A stretch of 64,000 bases of DNA from Citrobacter sp. Marseille-Q6884 (GCF_945906775.1 NZ_CAMDRE010000001.1:1984001-2048000), one strand, 5' to 3'; shown: positions 1-9,273, counted from the first letter of the stretch. Program-made: numbers and translations. The notes: generated by a model from the sequence alone, not told the origin.

Positions 1-2400
1 GACGGTAAAGTGACGTAATTTTGCCGGCTGGCGACGGGGTTGCGGCGGCTGCCAGCTGCGTTGGGTAATGGCTTGTTCCAGCCCAAAACGGATCGCCTCA
101 TGCCGGTCTGACGACAGCGGGCTGCCATCCGGTTCCAGCACGATAAACGTATCCATCGCCATCCCGTCACGGGTGGTAAAAATTTGCGCATCGTGAACGC
201 TAAGATTACGACGGTCCAGCTCGGCACAAACGGCAGCGAACAGATAAGGGCGGTCAGGACTCCAGATAAAAATCTCCGTTCCCCCGCGTGTTGCCTGTGG
301 GCTGAGGAGAATCAAAGGATGACTCAGGTCATGCTGGAGCAGATGGCGCGCGTGCCAGGCTAACTGGTTTGGACTGTGGCGCACAAAATAGTTGGCGCGA
401 CAGCGCGACCAGATATGGTGCAGCGCTTCTTCATCAATATTATCCATACGCAACAACGCCAGCGCCTGAAGTTGATGATGACGCACGCGCTCGCGCATAT
501 CGGGCGTGTTTTGCATCCCACGACGCAACTGTTTTTCAGTGGCGAAGTACAGTTCGCGTAGCAGGCTTTGCTTCCAACTGTTCCACAACGTTTCGTTGGT
601 GGCGCAAATATCAGCGACGGTCAGGCAGACAAGGAAACGCAGACGGTGTTCTGTTTGCACTTCTTCGGCGAATTGCTTGATAACCTCTGGATCCTGAATA
701 TCACGGCGCTGAGCGGTTACCGACATCAGCAGATGCTGGCGGACCAGCCAGACAACCAGTTGCGTTTCGCGAGAGTTCAGACCGTGCAATTCGGCGAACT
801 TGAGCACGTCCTGGGCGCCAAGAATCGAGTGGTCGCCGCCGCGGCCTTTGGCGATATCGTGAAACAGGGCGGCAATCAGAATCAGTTCCGGTTGTCGCAG
901 CCGCGGCCAGAGATCCACACACAGCGGATGACGCTGACGGGTCTCTTCCTTGGCAAAACTTTCCAGTTTCAGCATGACGCGAATAGTGTGCTCATCGACC
1001 GTATAGGCATGAAACAGGTCAAACTGCATTTGACCGACAATGTGCGACCACTGAGGCATATAAGCCCACAAAACGCTGTGGCGATGCATTGGCAGCAAAC
1101 CACGACTCACCGCGCCCGGATGGCGTAACATACTGAGAAACAACGAACGCGCTTCCGGGATGTAGCACAGCGGCTGCGTTAAATGGCGGCGGGCATGACG
1201 TAAATGGCGAAGCGTTGTGGAATAAATACCGGTGATCGCGCTGTTACGCACCATCGTGTAAAACATTCGCAGAATCGCTTCGGGTTCACGGATAAACAGA
1301 TCGTCGTTACGCAGATCGATCAGCGTCCCGCGCAGCTGAAAGTCGTCATCGATAGGGCGCGGCTTTTCATCGGCAGGCATGGCGAGGATCGCCTCGTCAA
1401 ACAGCTGCAGCAGCATATGGTTCAGCTCACTCACCCGACGCGTAACCCGGAAATAGTCTTTCATCATCCGCTCGATTGGCTCGTTACCTTCGCCGCCGTA
1501 ATGGAGTCGTTGAGCGACGCTGAGCTGACGATCAAACAGCAGACGGTTATCGTAGCGACTCACTTCCAGATGCAGTGCGAAGCGAATGCGCCAGAGGATG
1601 TGCAGACACTCGTTGAGCTCGGCGCGCTCTGCCAGCGTCAAAAAGCCGAAGCCAACCATCTCATCCAGCGAGGTGGCACCAAAATGGCGGCGGGCGACCC
1701 ATTGCAGGGTATGGATATCGCGCAGGCCGCCGGGGCTGCTTTTGATGTCCGGCTCCAGATTGTAGCTGGTGCCATGATAGCGCTGGTGGCGTTGATTTTG
1801 TTCTTCCACTTTGGCGGCATAAAACTTATCGGACGGCCAAAAACCTTCGCTAAAAATATGCTTTTGCAGTTCCAGGAACAGTGCGACGTCGCCAATCAGC
1901 AGACGCGTTTCAATCAGGTTGGTGGCGACGGTTAAATCTGACAAGCCTTCCAGCAAACACTCTTCCAGCGTGCGCACGCTGTGCCCGACCTCCAGTCGCA
2001 CGTCCCACAGCAGCGTTAATAGCTCGCCGACTTTCTCGGCCTGGGCGTCCGGCAATTTTTTGCGGCTCAGAATCAGCAGGTCAATATCCGAAAGCGGATG
2101 CAGTTCACCGCGCCCATAGCCGCCGACGGCAACCAACGCCAGATCGCCAATCTGGCTGAAACCGGCTTCAATCCACAGCCGTTGCAGTAGCTGGTCGATA
2201 AACTCTGTGCGGGCTTCAATTAACTGTTCAGCCGAAATACCGCTGTCAAAAGCTTCACCCAACCAGTGCTGGAAAGTATCGATATGCGCTTTAATGCCGG
2301 TACAGTTGAGATCGTTCTGCGGCCAGGTTCCCGGGTTTTGCGGTTGGCCGGGCAGGGTGGGGAGGGCAGTATTTGCGTGCTGTTCAGGAAGAGTATTCAT
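1..2400 (-). CDS. glnD: GlnD, bifunctional PII uridylyltransferase/uridylyl-removing enzyme (3' end cut off by window)
   Basis: GlnD senses glutamine and adds or removes UMP on PII proteins (GlnB/GlnK), which sets glutamine synthetase activity and NtrC signalling. The reverse-strand frame is open from the ATG at 2398-2400 to base 1, giving 800 codons. The family is about 890 residues, so roughly 90 C-terminal residues, mostly the second ACT domain, lie outside. The nucleotidyltransferase signature is visible (GGYGRGELHPLSDIDLL, about residues 92-108), as are the central HD motif (AALFHDIAKGRGGDHS) and the start of the first ACT domain. The protein is nearly colinear with E. coli GlnD. It is divergent in position from nothing here: map lies downstream-upstream in the same orientation, separated by a REP pair. 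Confidence 0.97.
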   Translation of the reverse strand, partial: MNTLPEQHANTALPTLPGQPQNPGTWPQNDLNCTGIKAHIDTFQHWLGEAFDSGISAEQLIEARTEFIDQLLQRLWIEAGFSQIGDLALVAVGGYGRGELHPLSDIDLLILSRKKLPDAQAEKVGELLTLLWDVRLEVGHSVRTLEECLLEGLSDLTVATNLIETRLLIGDVALFLELQKHIFSEGFWPSDKFYAAKVEEQNQRHQRYHGTSYNLEPDIKSSPGGLRDIHTLQWVARRHFGATSLDEMVGFGFLTLAERAELNECLHILWRIRFALHLEVSRYDNRLLFDRQLSVAQRLHYGGEGNEPIERMMKDYFRVTRRVSELNHMLLQLFDEAILAMPADEKPRPIDDDFQLRGTLIDLRNDDLFIREPEAILRMFYTMVRNSAITGIYSTTLRHLRHARRHLTQPLCYIPEARSLFLSMLRHPGAVSRGLLPMHRHSVLWAYMPQWSHIVGQMQFDLFHAYTVDEHTIRVMLKLESFAKEETRQRHPLCVDLWPRLRQPELILIAALFHDIAKGRGGDHSILGAQDVLKFAELHGLNSRETQLVVWLVRQHLLMSVTAQRRDIQDPEVIKQFAEEVQTEHRLRFLVCLTVADICATNETLWNSWKQSLLRELYFATEKQLRRGMQNTPDMRERVRHHQLQALALLRMDNIDEEALHHIWSRCRANYFVRHSPNQLAWHARHLLQHDLSHPLILLSPQATRGGTEIFIWSPDRPYLFAAVCAELDRRNLSVHDAQIFTTRDGMAMDTFIVLEPDGSPLSSDRHEAIRFGLEQAITQRSWQPPQPRRQPAKLRHFTV

Positions 2401-2420
2401 TGTGCGCCACCCATAAAAAA

Positions 2421-2507
2421 GCCGGATGACAGCGCGAGCGCCTTACCCGGCCTACGAGATAGTGCAATTTGTAGGCCTGATAAGATGCGAAAGCATCGCC
2501 ATCAGGC
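2421..2507. repeat. REP/BIME palindromic element between glnD and map
   Basis: Two oppositely oriented REP-like units are visible: one at 2421-2455, beginning gccggatga and ending cccggcctac, and one at 2471-2507, beginning gtaggcctgataag and ending catcaggc. They are separated by 15 bases. This matches the enterobacterial BIME pattern of extragenic palindromes. Such elements commonly stabilise mRNA 3' ends or bind gyrase or IHF; which of these applies here cannot be told from sequence. Confidence 0.85.
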
Positions 2508-2513
2508 AAAAAT

Positions 2514-3308
2514 TTATTCGTCGTGTGTGATGACCGCCGGGATGGTGTCATCCTTGCGTAACGTCAGAATTTCACAGCCGTTTTCAGTCACCACAATAGT
2601 ATGCTCGTACTGTGCAGACAAGCTACGGTCTTTGGTTTTTACCGTCCAGCCGTCTTTCATGGTGCGGATGCGGTAATCACCGGCATTCAGCATCGGTTCA
2701 ACGGTGAAGGTCATGCCTGGTTTCAGTACCACGCCGCCATCGTCAGCATCGTAATGCAGAACCTGGGGCTCTTCATGGAAGCCGCGACCAATACCGTGAC
2801 CACAGTATTCACGTACCACAGAAAAACCTTCGCCTTCCGCGTATTTCTGAATCGCAGCACCCAATGTGCGCAGACGAATACCTGGTTTTACCATGCGCAG
2901 TGCCAGATACAGGCTTTCCTGCGTCACACGGCACAGACGCTCTCCGAGAATTGTCGGTTTGCCGACGATAAACATTTTGGAGGTATCGCCGTGGAACTCG
3001 TCTTTAATGACGGTGACGTCGATGTTGACGATATCGCCGTCTTTCAGGTGTTTGGCGTCGTCCGGGATCCCGTGGCATACCACTTCATTAATAGAGATGC
3101 ACACAGACTTCGGATAACCGTGATAGCCCAGGCACGCAGAGATTGCCTGCTGCTCGTTCACAATATAGTCATTACAGATACGATCCAGCTCGCCGGTGCT
3201 GACGCCCGGTTTGATAAACGGCTCGATCATTTCCAGCACTTCCGCGGCCAGACGGCCAGCGACGCGCATTTTTTCGATTTCTTCAGGGGTCTTGATTGAG
3301 ATAGCCAT
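2514..3308 (-). CDS. map: Methionine aminopeptidase, type I
   Basis: This cytosolic metalloprotease removes the initiator methionine from nascent proteins when the second residue is small. The frame encodes 264 residues, the E. coli length. The pita-bread-fold metal ligands are in place: D97 (VNIDVT), D108 (HGDTSK), the later HGIGRGFHEEP histidine, and the glutamates in TVEPML and YEHT. H79 in the VVCHGIP segment is the substrate-contact histidine. The gene is transcribed divergently from rpsB across a 447-base region. It is an essential enzyme in E. coli. Confidence 0.98.
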   Translation of the reverse strand: MAISIKTPEEIEKMRVAGRLAAEVLEMIEPFIKPGVSTGELDRICNDYIVNEQQAISACLGYHGYPKSVCISINEVVCHGIPDDAKHLKDGDIVNIDVTVIKDEFHGDTSKMFIVGKPTILGERLCRVTQESLYLALRMVKPGIRLRTLGAAIQKYAEGEGFSVVREYCGHGIGRGFHEEPQVLHYDADDGGVVLKPGMTFTVEPMLNAGDYRIRTMKDGWTVKTKDRSLSAQYEHTIVVTENGCEILTLRKDDTIPAVITHDE

Positions 3309-3554
3309 GAATTCTGTCCATCAGTGTCGATGATATCGACAATAATTGTGTAAGTGCTGCTAATGGTATCAGTCTGGGGTACACGCTGCCAAATTGAGAA
3401 TCATTCTGAACTTCGCCTTTCGTGCCACAGGTTTGTTGGCTGTATTTTTTCACCCCAGTCGCTTACTACCTGTAAGCTCCCGGGGATTCAAAAATTCGCC
3501 GCCTTCCTGTAACACGAAATCCATCGTTCATTCAGCACAGACCGCCAACAATTA

Positions 3555-3591
3555 TTGGTGTCTGGGGCGTATTTATGGTATAAAGCGCGCC
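3555..3591 (+). promoter_or_regulatory. rpsB-tsf promoter (sigma-70, extended -10, GC-rich discriminator)
   Basis: A TTGGTG -35 lies at 3555-3560, followed by an 18-base spacer, a TGG extension and a TATAAA -10 at 3579-3584. A GC-rich discriminator (gcgcgccgg) follows, as expected for a ribosomal-protein promoter under stringent control. Transcription should start near 3591, leaving a leader of about 165 bases before rpsB. Confidence 0.75.
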
Positions 3592-3755
3592 GGACTTCTG
3601 TTCCATTTGAGATACACACGATGGGCAGAAGCGACAAATCTCACTTTGTGTAACAACACACACGTATCGGCACATATTCCGGGGTGCCCTTTGGGGTCGG
3701 TAATATGGGATGCGTGGAGGCTTAACCCCAACTTTTATATATAGAGGTTTTAATC
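3591..3755 (+). ncRNA. tff: rpsB leader / t44 (tff) RNA, S2 autoregulatory leader
   Basis: This stretch is the structured 5' leader of rpsB, known in E. coli as the t44/tff RNA, which carries the site through which ribosomal protein S2 represses its own operon. A stem of ggcac (3669-3673) with gtgcc (3684-3688) and the flanking G-rich segments are visible. The whole map-rpsB gap (3309-3755) contains only this leader and the two divergent promoters. The exact 3' end of a stable t44 species, about 27 bases before the start codon in E. coli, cannot be set from sequence alone. Confidence 0.75.
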
Positions 3756-4481
3756 ATGGCAACTGTTTCCATGCGCGACATGCTCAAGGCTGGTGTTCAC
3801 TTTGGTCACCAGACCCGTTACTGGAACCCGAAAATGAAGCCGTTCATCTTCGGTGCGCGTAACAAAGTTCATATCATCAACCTTGAGAAAACTGTACCGA
3901 TGTTCAACGAAGCTCTGGCTGAACTGAACAAGATCTCTGCTCGTAAAGGTAAAATCCTTTTCGTTGGTACTAAACGCGCTGCAAGCGAAGCGGTGAAAGA
4001 AGCTGCTAACAGCTGCGACCAGTTCTTCGTGAACCATCGCTGGCTGGGCGGTATGCTGACTAACTGGAAAACCGTTCGTCAGTCCATCAAACGTCTGAAA
4101 GATCTGGAAACTCAGTCTCAGGACGGTACTTTCGAAAAGCTGACCAAGAAAGAAGCGCTGATGCGCACCCGTGAGCTTGAGAAACTGGAAAACAGCCTGG
4201 GCGGTATCAAAGACATGGGCGGTCTGCCGGACGCTCTGTTTGTAATCGATGCTGACCACGAGCACATTGCTATCAAAGAAGCAAACAACCTGGGTATCCC
4301 GGTATTTGCTATCGTTGATACCAACTCTGATCCGGACGGTGTTGACTTCGTTATCCCGGGTAACGACGACGCAATCCGTGCTGTGACCCTGTACCTGGGC
4401 GCTGTAGCTACTACCGTTCGTGAAGGCCGTTCTCAGGATCTGGCTTCCCAGGCGGAAGAAAGCTTCGTAGAAGCTGAATAA
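3756..4481 (+). CDS. rpsB: 30S ribosomal protein S2
   Basis: S2 joins the small subunit late in assembly, helps recruit S1, and represses its own operon. The 241 residues match E. coli S2 in length and begin MATVSMRDMLKAGVHFGHQT. The N-terminal HFGHQTRYWNPKM and the NHRWLGGMLTNWKT segments are family signatures. The start ATG follows gaggtt. It is the first gene of an rpsB-tsf operon with a terminator-like hairpin in the gap to tsf. Codon usage is strongly biased, as expected for high expression. Confidence 0.99.
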   Translation: MATVSMRDMLKAGVHFGHQTRYWNPKMKPFIFGARNKVHIINLEKTVPMFNEALAELNKISARKGKILFVGTKRAASEAVKEAANSCDQFFVNHRWLGGMLTNWKTVRQSIKRLKDLETQSQDGTFEKLTKKEALMRTRELEKLENSLGGIKDMGGLPDALFVIDADHEHIAIKEANNLGIPVFAIVDTNSDPDGVDFVIPGNDDAIRAVTLYLGAVATTVREGRSQDLASQAEESFVEAE

Positions 4482-4535
4482 TAAGGCACGCTCGTTCGAG
4501 CCCCCTTATAAACCAGGTAGTATCACGTTTGGTTA

Positions 4536-4557
4536 GGGGCCCTTTAGGCCCCTTTTT
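4536..4557 (+). terminator. Intercistronic hairpin with T-run between rpsB and tsf (attenuating terminator)
   Basis: The stem ggggcc (4536-4541) pairs with ggcccc (4547-4552) around a ctttа-type five-base loop and is followed by TTTTT. This looks like a Rho-independent terminator, placed so that some transcripts stop after rpsB, giving more S2 message than EF-Ts message. Partial read-through is inferred because tsf has no obvious strong promoter of its own. Confidence 0.85.
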
Positions 4558-4615
4558 CACTTTTAAATCTGTGCGGTTTCAGGCCGGGCAGATCAAATCT
4601 TCCGAGGATTTTAGA

Positions 4616-5467
4616 ATGGCTGAAATTACCGCATCCCTGGTAAAAGAGCTGCGTGAGCGTACTGGCGCAGGCATGATGGATTGCAAAAAAGCACTGACTG
4701 AAGCTAATGGCGACATCGAGCTGGCAATCGAAAACATGCGTAAGTCTGGCGCTATCAAAGCGGCGAAAAAAGCAGGCAACGTTGCTGCTGACGGCGTAAT
4801 CAAAACCAAAATCGACGGCAACATCGCTTTCATTCTGGAAGTTAACTGCCAGACTGACTTCGTTGCTAAAGACTCTGGTTTCCAGGCTTTTGCTGACAAA
4901 GTACTGGACGCTGCCGTTGCTGGCAAAATCACTGACGTTGAAGTTCTGAAAGCACAGTTCGAAGAAGAACGTGTTGCTCTGGTTGCTAAAATCGGTGAGA
5001 ACATCAACATCCGTCGTGTTGCTTCCCTGGAAGGCGACGTTCTGGGTAGCTACCAGCACGGTGCGCGTATCGGTGTTCTGGTTGCTGCAACTGGCGCTGA
5101 TGAAGAGCTGGTTAAACAGCTGGCAATGCACGTTGCTGCAAGCAAGCCAGAATTCGTTAAGCCGGAAGACGTGTCTGCTGAAGTGGTAGAAAAAGAATAC
5201 CAGGTTCAGCTGGATATCGCGATGCAGTCTGGTAAGCCGAAAGAAATCGCAGAGAAAATGGTTGAAGGCCGCATGAAGAAATTCACCGGCGAAGTTTCTC
5301 TGACTGGTCAGCCTTTCGTTATGGACCCGAGCAAATCTGTTGCTCAGCTGCTGAAAGAGCACAACGCTAACGTCACTGGCTTCATCCGCTTTGAAGTGGG
5401 TGAAGGTATCGAGAAAGTTGAGACTGACTTTGCAGCAGAAGTTGCTGCGATGTCCAAGCAGTCTTAA
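4616..5467 (+). CDS. tsf: Elongation factor Ts
   Basis: EF-Ts is the guanine-nucleotide exchange factor for EF-Tu. The start is ATG 4616, preceded by gagga. The frame is open further upstream, but an earlier start would run through the intercistronic terminator, and the product from 4616 (MAEITASLVKELRERTGAGM) has the family length of 283 residues. The N-terminal TGAGMMDCKKAL and the core TDFVAKD motif, which contacts the EF-Tu nucleotide site, are both present. It is co-transcribed with rpsB and is followed by its own terminator. Confidence 0.99.
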   Translation: MAEITASLVKELRERTGAGMMDCKKALTEANGDIELAIENMRKSGAIKAAKKAGNVAADGVIKTKIDGNIAFILEVNCQTDFVAKDSGFQAFADKVLDAAVAGKITDVEVLKAQFEEERVALVAKIGENINIRRVASLEGDVLGSYQHGARIGVLVAATGADEELVKQLAMHVAASKPEFVKPEDVSAEVVEKEYQVQLDIAMQSGKPKEIAEKMVEGRMKKFTGEVSLTGQPFVMDPSKSVAQLLKEHNANVTGFIRFEVGEGIEKVETDFAAEVAAMSKQS

Positions 5468-5475
5468 TTTTTAAA

Positions 5476-5502
5476 GGAGCCGCCTGAGGGCGGCTTCTTT
5501 TT
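5476..5502 (+). terminator. Rho-independent terminator of rpsB-tsf
   Basis: The stem gccgcc (5479-5484) pairs with ggcggc (5489-5494), extended by an A-T pair, and is followed by tcttttt. It starts 8 bases after the tsf stop codon. Confidence 0.9.
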
Positions 5503-5612
5503 GCGCCCGCTTTGTAAATTCAGTTCACCGCTATAGTGGCGATGCTGGAAAGCGACATACAATGTCGCTGGAATTAACTCATCTCATTCGTTGACAGTCT
5601 CAGGAAAGAAAC

Positions 5613-6338
5613 ATGGCTACCAATGCAAAACCCGTCTACAAACGTATTCTGCTTAAGTTAAGTGGCGAAGCTCTGCAAGGTTCAGAAGGCTTCGGTATTG
5701 ATGCAAGCATACTTGACCGTATGGCTCAGGAAATCAAAGAGCTGGTCGAGCTGGGTATCCAGGTTGGCGTAGTGATTGGTGGTGGTAACCTGTTCCGTGG
5801 TGCTGGTCTGGCGAAAGCGGGGATGAACCGCGTTGTGGGCGACCACATGGGCATGTTGGCCACCGTTATGAACGGTCTGGCGATGCGCGATGCGCTTCAC
5901 CGCGCCTATGTGAACGCTCGCCTGATGTCCGCTATTCCTCTGAACGGCGTGTGCGATAACTACAGCTGGGCGGAAGCGATCAGCCTGCTGCGTAACAACC
6001 GTGTGGTTATTTTGTCTGCCGGTACGGGTAACCCGTTCTTCACGACCGACTCCGCAGCCTGCCTGCGTGGTATTGAAATTGAAGCGGATGTGGTTCTGAA
6101 AGCCACCAAAGTTGACGGCGTATTTACTGCCGATCCGGCTAAAGATCCAACGGCGACCATGTACGAACAGCTGACCTATACAGAAGTTCTGGATAAAGAG
6201 CTGAAAGTGATGGATCTGGCTGCGTTCACGCTGGCTCGTGACCACAAATTACCGATTCGTGTCTTCAACATGAACAAACCAGGTGCACTGCGCCGTGTTG
6301 TTATGGGTGAAAAAGAAGGCACGTTAATCACGGAATAA
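5613..6338 (+). CDS. pyrH: UMP kinase (uridylate kinase)
   Basis: PyrH phosphorylates UMP to UDP in pyrimidine nucleotide synthesis. It is a homohexamer of the amino-acid-kinase fold and is unrelated to eukaryotic UMP/CMP kinases. The 241 residues match the E. coli length. The N-terminal RILLKLSGEAL phosphate-binding strand, the GVVIGGGNLFRG glycine-rich loop and the GTGNPFFTTDSAA substrate loop are present. It stands alone between the tsf terminator and frr, with AT-rich upstream DNA. A candidate TATAGT -10 at 5532-5537 lacks a well-spaced -35. Confidence 0.98.
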   Translation: MATNAKPVYKRILLKLSGEALQGSEGFGIDASILDRMAQEIKELVELGIQVGVVIGGGNLFRGAGLAKAGMNRVVGDHMGMLATVMNGLAMRDALHRAYVNARLMSAIPLNGVCDNYSWAEAISLLRNNRVVILSAGTGNPFFTTDSAACLRGIEIEADVVLKATKVDGVFTADPAKDPTATMYEQLTYTEVLDKELKVMDLAAFTLARDHKLPIRVFNMNKPGALRRVVMGEKEGTLITE

Positions 6339-6477
6339 TTCCCGTTGCGGCTAAATGCAGGTAATATTCCGCTCTAATGTCGCGGGATACGTCCCTCAAA
6401 ATTAATCAAGACTATACTTGTCACATCTTACGTGGTGGGTATGGTCTGACTGAAACCAGCTTTCAAGGATTCGTAAC

Positions 6478-7035
6478 GTGATCAACGATATCAGAAAAGA
6501 TGCTGAAGTACGCATGGACAAGTGTGTCGAAGCGTTCAAAAACCAAATCAGCAAAATTCGCACGGGTCGTGCTTCTCCCAGCCTGCTGGATGGCATTGTC
6601 GTGGAGTATTACGGCACGCCGACTCCGCTGCGTCAGCTGGCAAGCGTAACGGTTGAAGATTCCCGTACCCTGAAAATTAACGTGTTTGACCGCTCTATGG
6701 GTCCGGCCGTTGAGAAGGCGATTATGGCTTCTGACCTCGGTCTGAACCCAAGCTCTGCGGGTTCTGACATCCGCGTTCCGCTGCCACCGCTGACCGAAGA
6801 ACGTCGTAAAGATCTGACCAAGATCGTACGTGGTGAAGCTGAAGGTGCGCGTGTTGCCGTGCGTAACGTTCGCCGTGATGCAAACGACAAAGTGAAAGCT
6901 CTGTTGAAAGAAAAAGAGATCAGCGAAGATGATGATCGCCGTTCTCAGGACGACGTACAGAAACTGACTGACGCAGCCATCAAGAAAGTGGATGCGGCGC
7001 TGGCAGAGAAAGAAGCAGAACTGATGCAGTTCTGA
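6478..7035 (+). CDS. frr: Ribosome recycling factor
   Basis: RRF works with EF-G to split the post-termination ribosome and is essential in E. coli. The gene starts with GTG at 6478, preceded by aagga, and encodes 185 residues beginning MINDIRKDAEVRM, the standard length for the factor. The conserved IRTGRASPSLLDG segment and the long helical C-terminal region rich in Lys and Glu are present. A perfect 11-bp terminator stem follows the stop codon. Confidence 0.98.
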   Translation: MINDIRKDAEVRMDKCVEAFKNQISKIRTGRASPSLLDGIVVEYYGTPTPLRQLASVTVEDSRTLKINVFDRSMGPAVEKAIMASDLGLNPSSAGSDIRVPLPPLTEERRKDLTKIVRGEAEGARVAVRNVRRDANDKVKALLKEKEISEDDDRRSQDDVQKLTDAAIKKVDAALAEKEAELMQF

Positions 7036-7050
7036 TTCGCCTGTACGCTA

Positions 7051-7100
7051 AAAACGCCGCCTGGAAGATCTGCAAGGGTCTGCTGGCGGCGTTTTGCTTT
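7051..7100 (+). terminator. Terminator after frr with 11-bp perfect stem
   Basis: aaaacgccgcc (7051-7061) pairs perfectly with ggcggcgtttt (7085-7095) across a 23-base loop, followed by gctttt. The A-rich and T-rich flanks could let it work in both directions. Confidence 0.85.
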
Positions 7101-7129
7101 TATCCTGTCTCAATTCTTCTGGATGTCTC

Positions 7130-8326
7130 ATGAAGCAATTAACCGTTCTGGGATCAACCGGTTCCATTGGTTGCAGTACATTGGATGTAGTACGCCATAA
7201 CCCGGAAAAGTTTCGTGTTGCTGCGTTGGTTGCGGGTAAAAATGTTACCCGTATGGTAGAGCAGTGCCTGGAGTTTTCCCCTCGCTATGCGGTGATGGAC
7301 GATGAAAAAAGCGCTGCGCTGCTAAAAGCGGCACTTCAGGAACACGGTAGCCGTACCGAAGTGATGAGCGGGCAACAAGCTGCCTGTGATATGGCTGCGC
7401 TGGATGATATCGATCAGGTCATGGCGGCGATTGTGGGCGCGGCGGGCTTATTGCCGACGCTGGCGGCAATCCATGCTGGCAAAAGCATTCTGCTGGCAAA
7501 TAAAGAGTCTCTGGTGACCTGCGGACGTCTGTTTATGGATGCCGTGAAACGGCACAAAGCTCAGCTTTTACCGGTAGACAGCGAACATAACGCGATTTTT
7601 CAGAGTTTACCGCAACCTATTCAACACAATCTGGGATACGCTGACCTTGAGCAAAACGGCGTCATGTCTGTTCTGCTTACCGGGTCTGGTGGCCCTTTCC
7701 GCGAGACGCCATTGTCTGAATTGGTTTCAATGACTCCCGATCAGGCATGCCGTCATCCGAACTGGTCGATGGGACGAAAAATCTCTGTCGATTCCGCCAC
7801 CATGATGAATAAAGGTCTGGAATACATTGAAGCGCGTTGGTTATTTAATGCCAGTGCAAGCCAGATGGAAGTGCTGATTCATCCGCAGTCGGTTATTCAT
7901 TCGATGGTTCGTTATCAGGATGGTAGCGTGCTGGCCCAGTTGGGTGAGCCAGATATGCGCACACCTATCGCCCATACGATGGCATGGCCAGAACGCGTAG
8001 CGTCTGGTGTTAAGCCAGTCGATTTTTGCAAACTCAGCGCGTTGACGTTTTCCGCACCGGATTACCAGCGCTATCCGTGCCTGAAACTGGCAATGGATGC
8101 GTTTGAACAAGGGCAAGCGGCAACGACCGCGCTGAACGCCGCGAATGAAATTACCGTTGCCGCATTTCTTGCGCAGCAGATCCGATTTACGGATATTGCC
8201 GATTTGAATTTATCCGTACTGGATAAGATGGATTTGCAGGAACCTCAGAGCGTTGATGATGTACTGAGGGTTGATGCCGTCGCACGGGAAGTCGCCAGAA
8301 AACAAGTGATGCGACTCTCAAGCTGA
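7130..8326 (+). CDS. dxr: 1-deoxy-D-xylulose 5-phosphate reductoisomerase
   Basis: Dxr rearranges and reduces DXP to 2-C-methyl-D-erythritol 4-phosphate, the committed step of the MEP isoprenoid pathway and the target of fosmidomycin. The ATG at 7130 gives MKQLTVLGSTGSIG and 398 residues, the E. coli length. Upstream in-frame codons extend into the frr terminator and are not used. The NADPH-binding GSTGSIG, the metal-binding PVDSEHNAIFQ segment and the substrate loop SVDSATMMNKGLE are visible. It supplies precursor for the uppS gene that follows. Confidence 0.98.
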   Translation: MKQLTVLGSTGSIGCSTLDVVRHNPEKFRVAALVAGKNVTRMVEQCLEFSPRYAVMDDEKSAALLKAALQEHGSRTEVMSGQQAACDMAALDDIDQVMAAIVGAAGLLPTLAAIHAGKSILLANKESLVTCGRLFMDAVKRHKAQLLPVDSEHNAIFQSLPQPIQHNLGYADLEQNGVMSVLLTGSGGPFRETPLSELVSMTPDQACRHPNWSMGRKISVDSATMMNKGLEYIEARWLFNASASQMEVLIHPQSVIHSMVRYQDGSVLAQLGEPDMRTPIAHTMAWPERVASGVKPVDFCKLSALTFSAPDYQRYPCLKLAMDAFEQGQAATTALNAANEITVAAFLAQQIRFTDIADLNLSVLDKMDLQEPQSVDDVLRVDAVAREVARKQVMRLSS

Positions 8327-8428
8327 TGATAATCCCTCTACAGAGGATCGTGCTATTTGTTAGCGTTGGGCTTCAGTGATATAGTCTGCGCCACCCGATC
8401 GCAGGTATTTGCTTTTTTTCGGTTGGGT

Positions 8429-8455
8429 AAGCCGTGGTTTGACACGGCTTTTTTG
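8429..8455 (+). terminator. Terminator between dxr and uppS
   Basis: aagccgtg (8429-8436) pairs with cacggctt (8443-8450) around a six-base loop, followed by a run of T. It separates dxr from the uppS-initiated envelope operon. Confidence 0.88.
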
Positions 8456-8514
8456 TGTAAAGGCTTCAGTATTCCTGAGTACCGTTAAATCCTTTCAGGG
8501 ACAAAAAACGCGTT

Positions 8515-9273
8515 ATGTTGTCAGCAACTCAACCATTAAGCGAAAATTTGCCAGCACATGGCTGTCGCCATGTAGCCATTATTATGGATGGCAATGGCCG
8601 CTGGGCGAAAAAGCAAGGGAAGATCCGTGCCTTTGGGCACAAGGCCGGAGCAAAATCCGTCCGCAGAGCGGTCTCTTTTGCTGCCAATAACGGTATTGAC
8701 GCGTTAACGCTGTATGCCTTTAGCAGTGAGAACTGGAACCGACCTGCGCAGGAAGTGAGCGCGTTAATGGAACTGTTCGTGTGGGCGCTTGATAGCGAAG
8801 TAAAAAACCTGCACCGCCATAACGTTCGTCTGCGCATTATCGGGGATATCAGTCGATTTAACTCACGTTTGCAAGAACGGATTCGTAAATCAGAAGCGCT
8901 TACCGCCCAGAACACCGGGTTAACGCTGAATATTGCTGCGAATTACGGTGGACGGTGGGATATTGTCCAGGGAGTCAGACAACTGGCACAACAGGTGCAG
9001 GAAGGTCTGCTGCGTCCTGAGCAAATTGATGAAGAGATGCTTAATCAGCAAATTTGCATGCATGAGCTGGCTCCTGTGGATTTAGTGATAAGGACTGGGG
9101 GAGAGCATCGCATTAGTAATTTTCTTCTGTGGCAAATTGCCTATGCCGAACTTTACTTTACGGATGTTCTTTGGCCCGATTTCGATGAACAAGACTTTGA
9201 AGGTGCGCTGCATGCCTTTGCTAATCGAGAGCGTCGTTTCGGCGGCACCGAGCCCGGTGATGAAAAAGCCTGA
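8515..9273 (+). CDS. uppS: Undecaprenyl diphosphate synthase
   Basis: UppS (IspU) extends farnesyl diphosphate with eight cis isoprene units to make the C55 lipid carrier precursor for peptidoglycan and O-antigen. The 252 residues are one fewer than E. coli, because the doubled start codon there is single here. The catalytic Asp is D25 in the IIMDGNGRWAKKQG motif. The AFSSENWNRP, IRTGGEHRISNFLLWQ and WPDF motifs of cis-prenyltransferases follow. It heads the run cdsA-rseP-bamA-skp-lpxD with short gaps. Confidence 0.98.
   Translation: MLSATQPLSENLPAHGCRHVAIIMDGNGRWAKKQGKIRAFGHKAGAKSVRRAVSFAANNGIDALTLYAFSSENWNRPAQEVSALMELFVWALDSEVKNLHRHNVRLRIIGDISRFNSRLQERIRKSEALTAQNTGLTLNIAANYGGRWDIVQGVRQLAQQVQEGLLRPEQIDEEMLNQQICMHELAPVDLVIRTGGEHRISNFLLWQIAYAELYFTDVLWPDFDEQDFEGALHAFANRERRFGGTEPGDEKA

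Noticed and set aside
568..1935. Plus-strand open frames of 186 and 243 codons opposite glnD
   Set aside because: They lie wholly within the conserved glnD coding sequence, which accounts for all of the DNA, and show no recognisable protein features.
4544..5362. Minus-strand frame of 272 codons opposite tsf
   Set aside because: It is a shadow of highly expressed tsf codons, rich in Phe, Asn and Leu as expected for the reverse complement of biased codons.
5512..5537. pyrH promoter TTGTAA and TATAGT
   Set aside because: The spacing is only 14 bases, too short for a standard promoter, so I left it out of the feature list.
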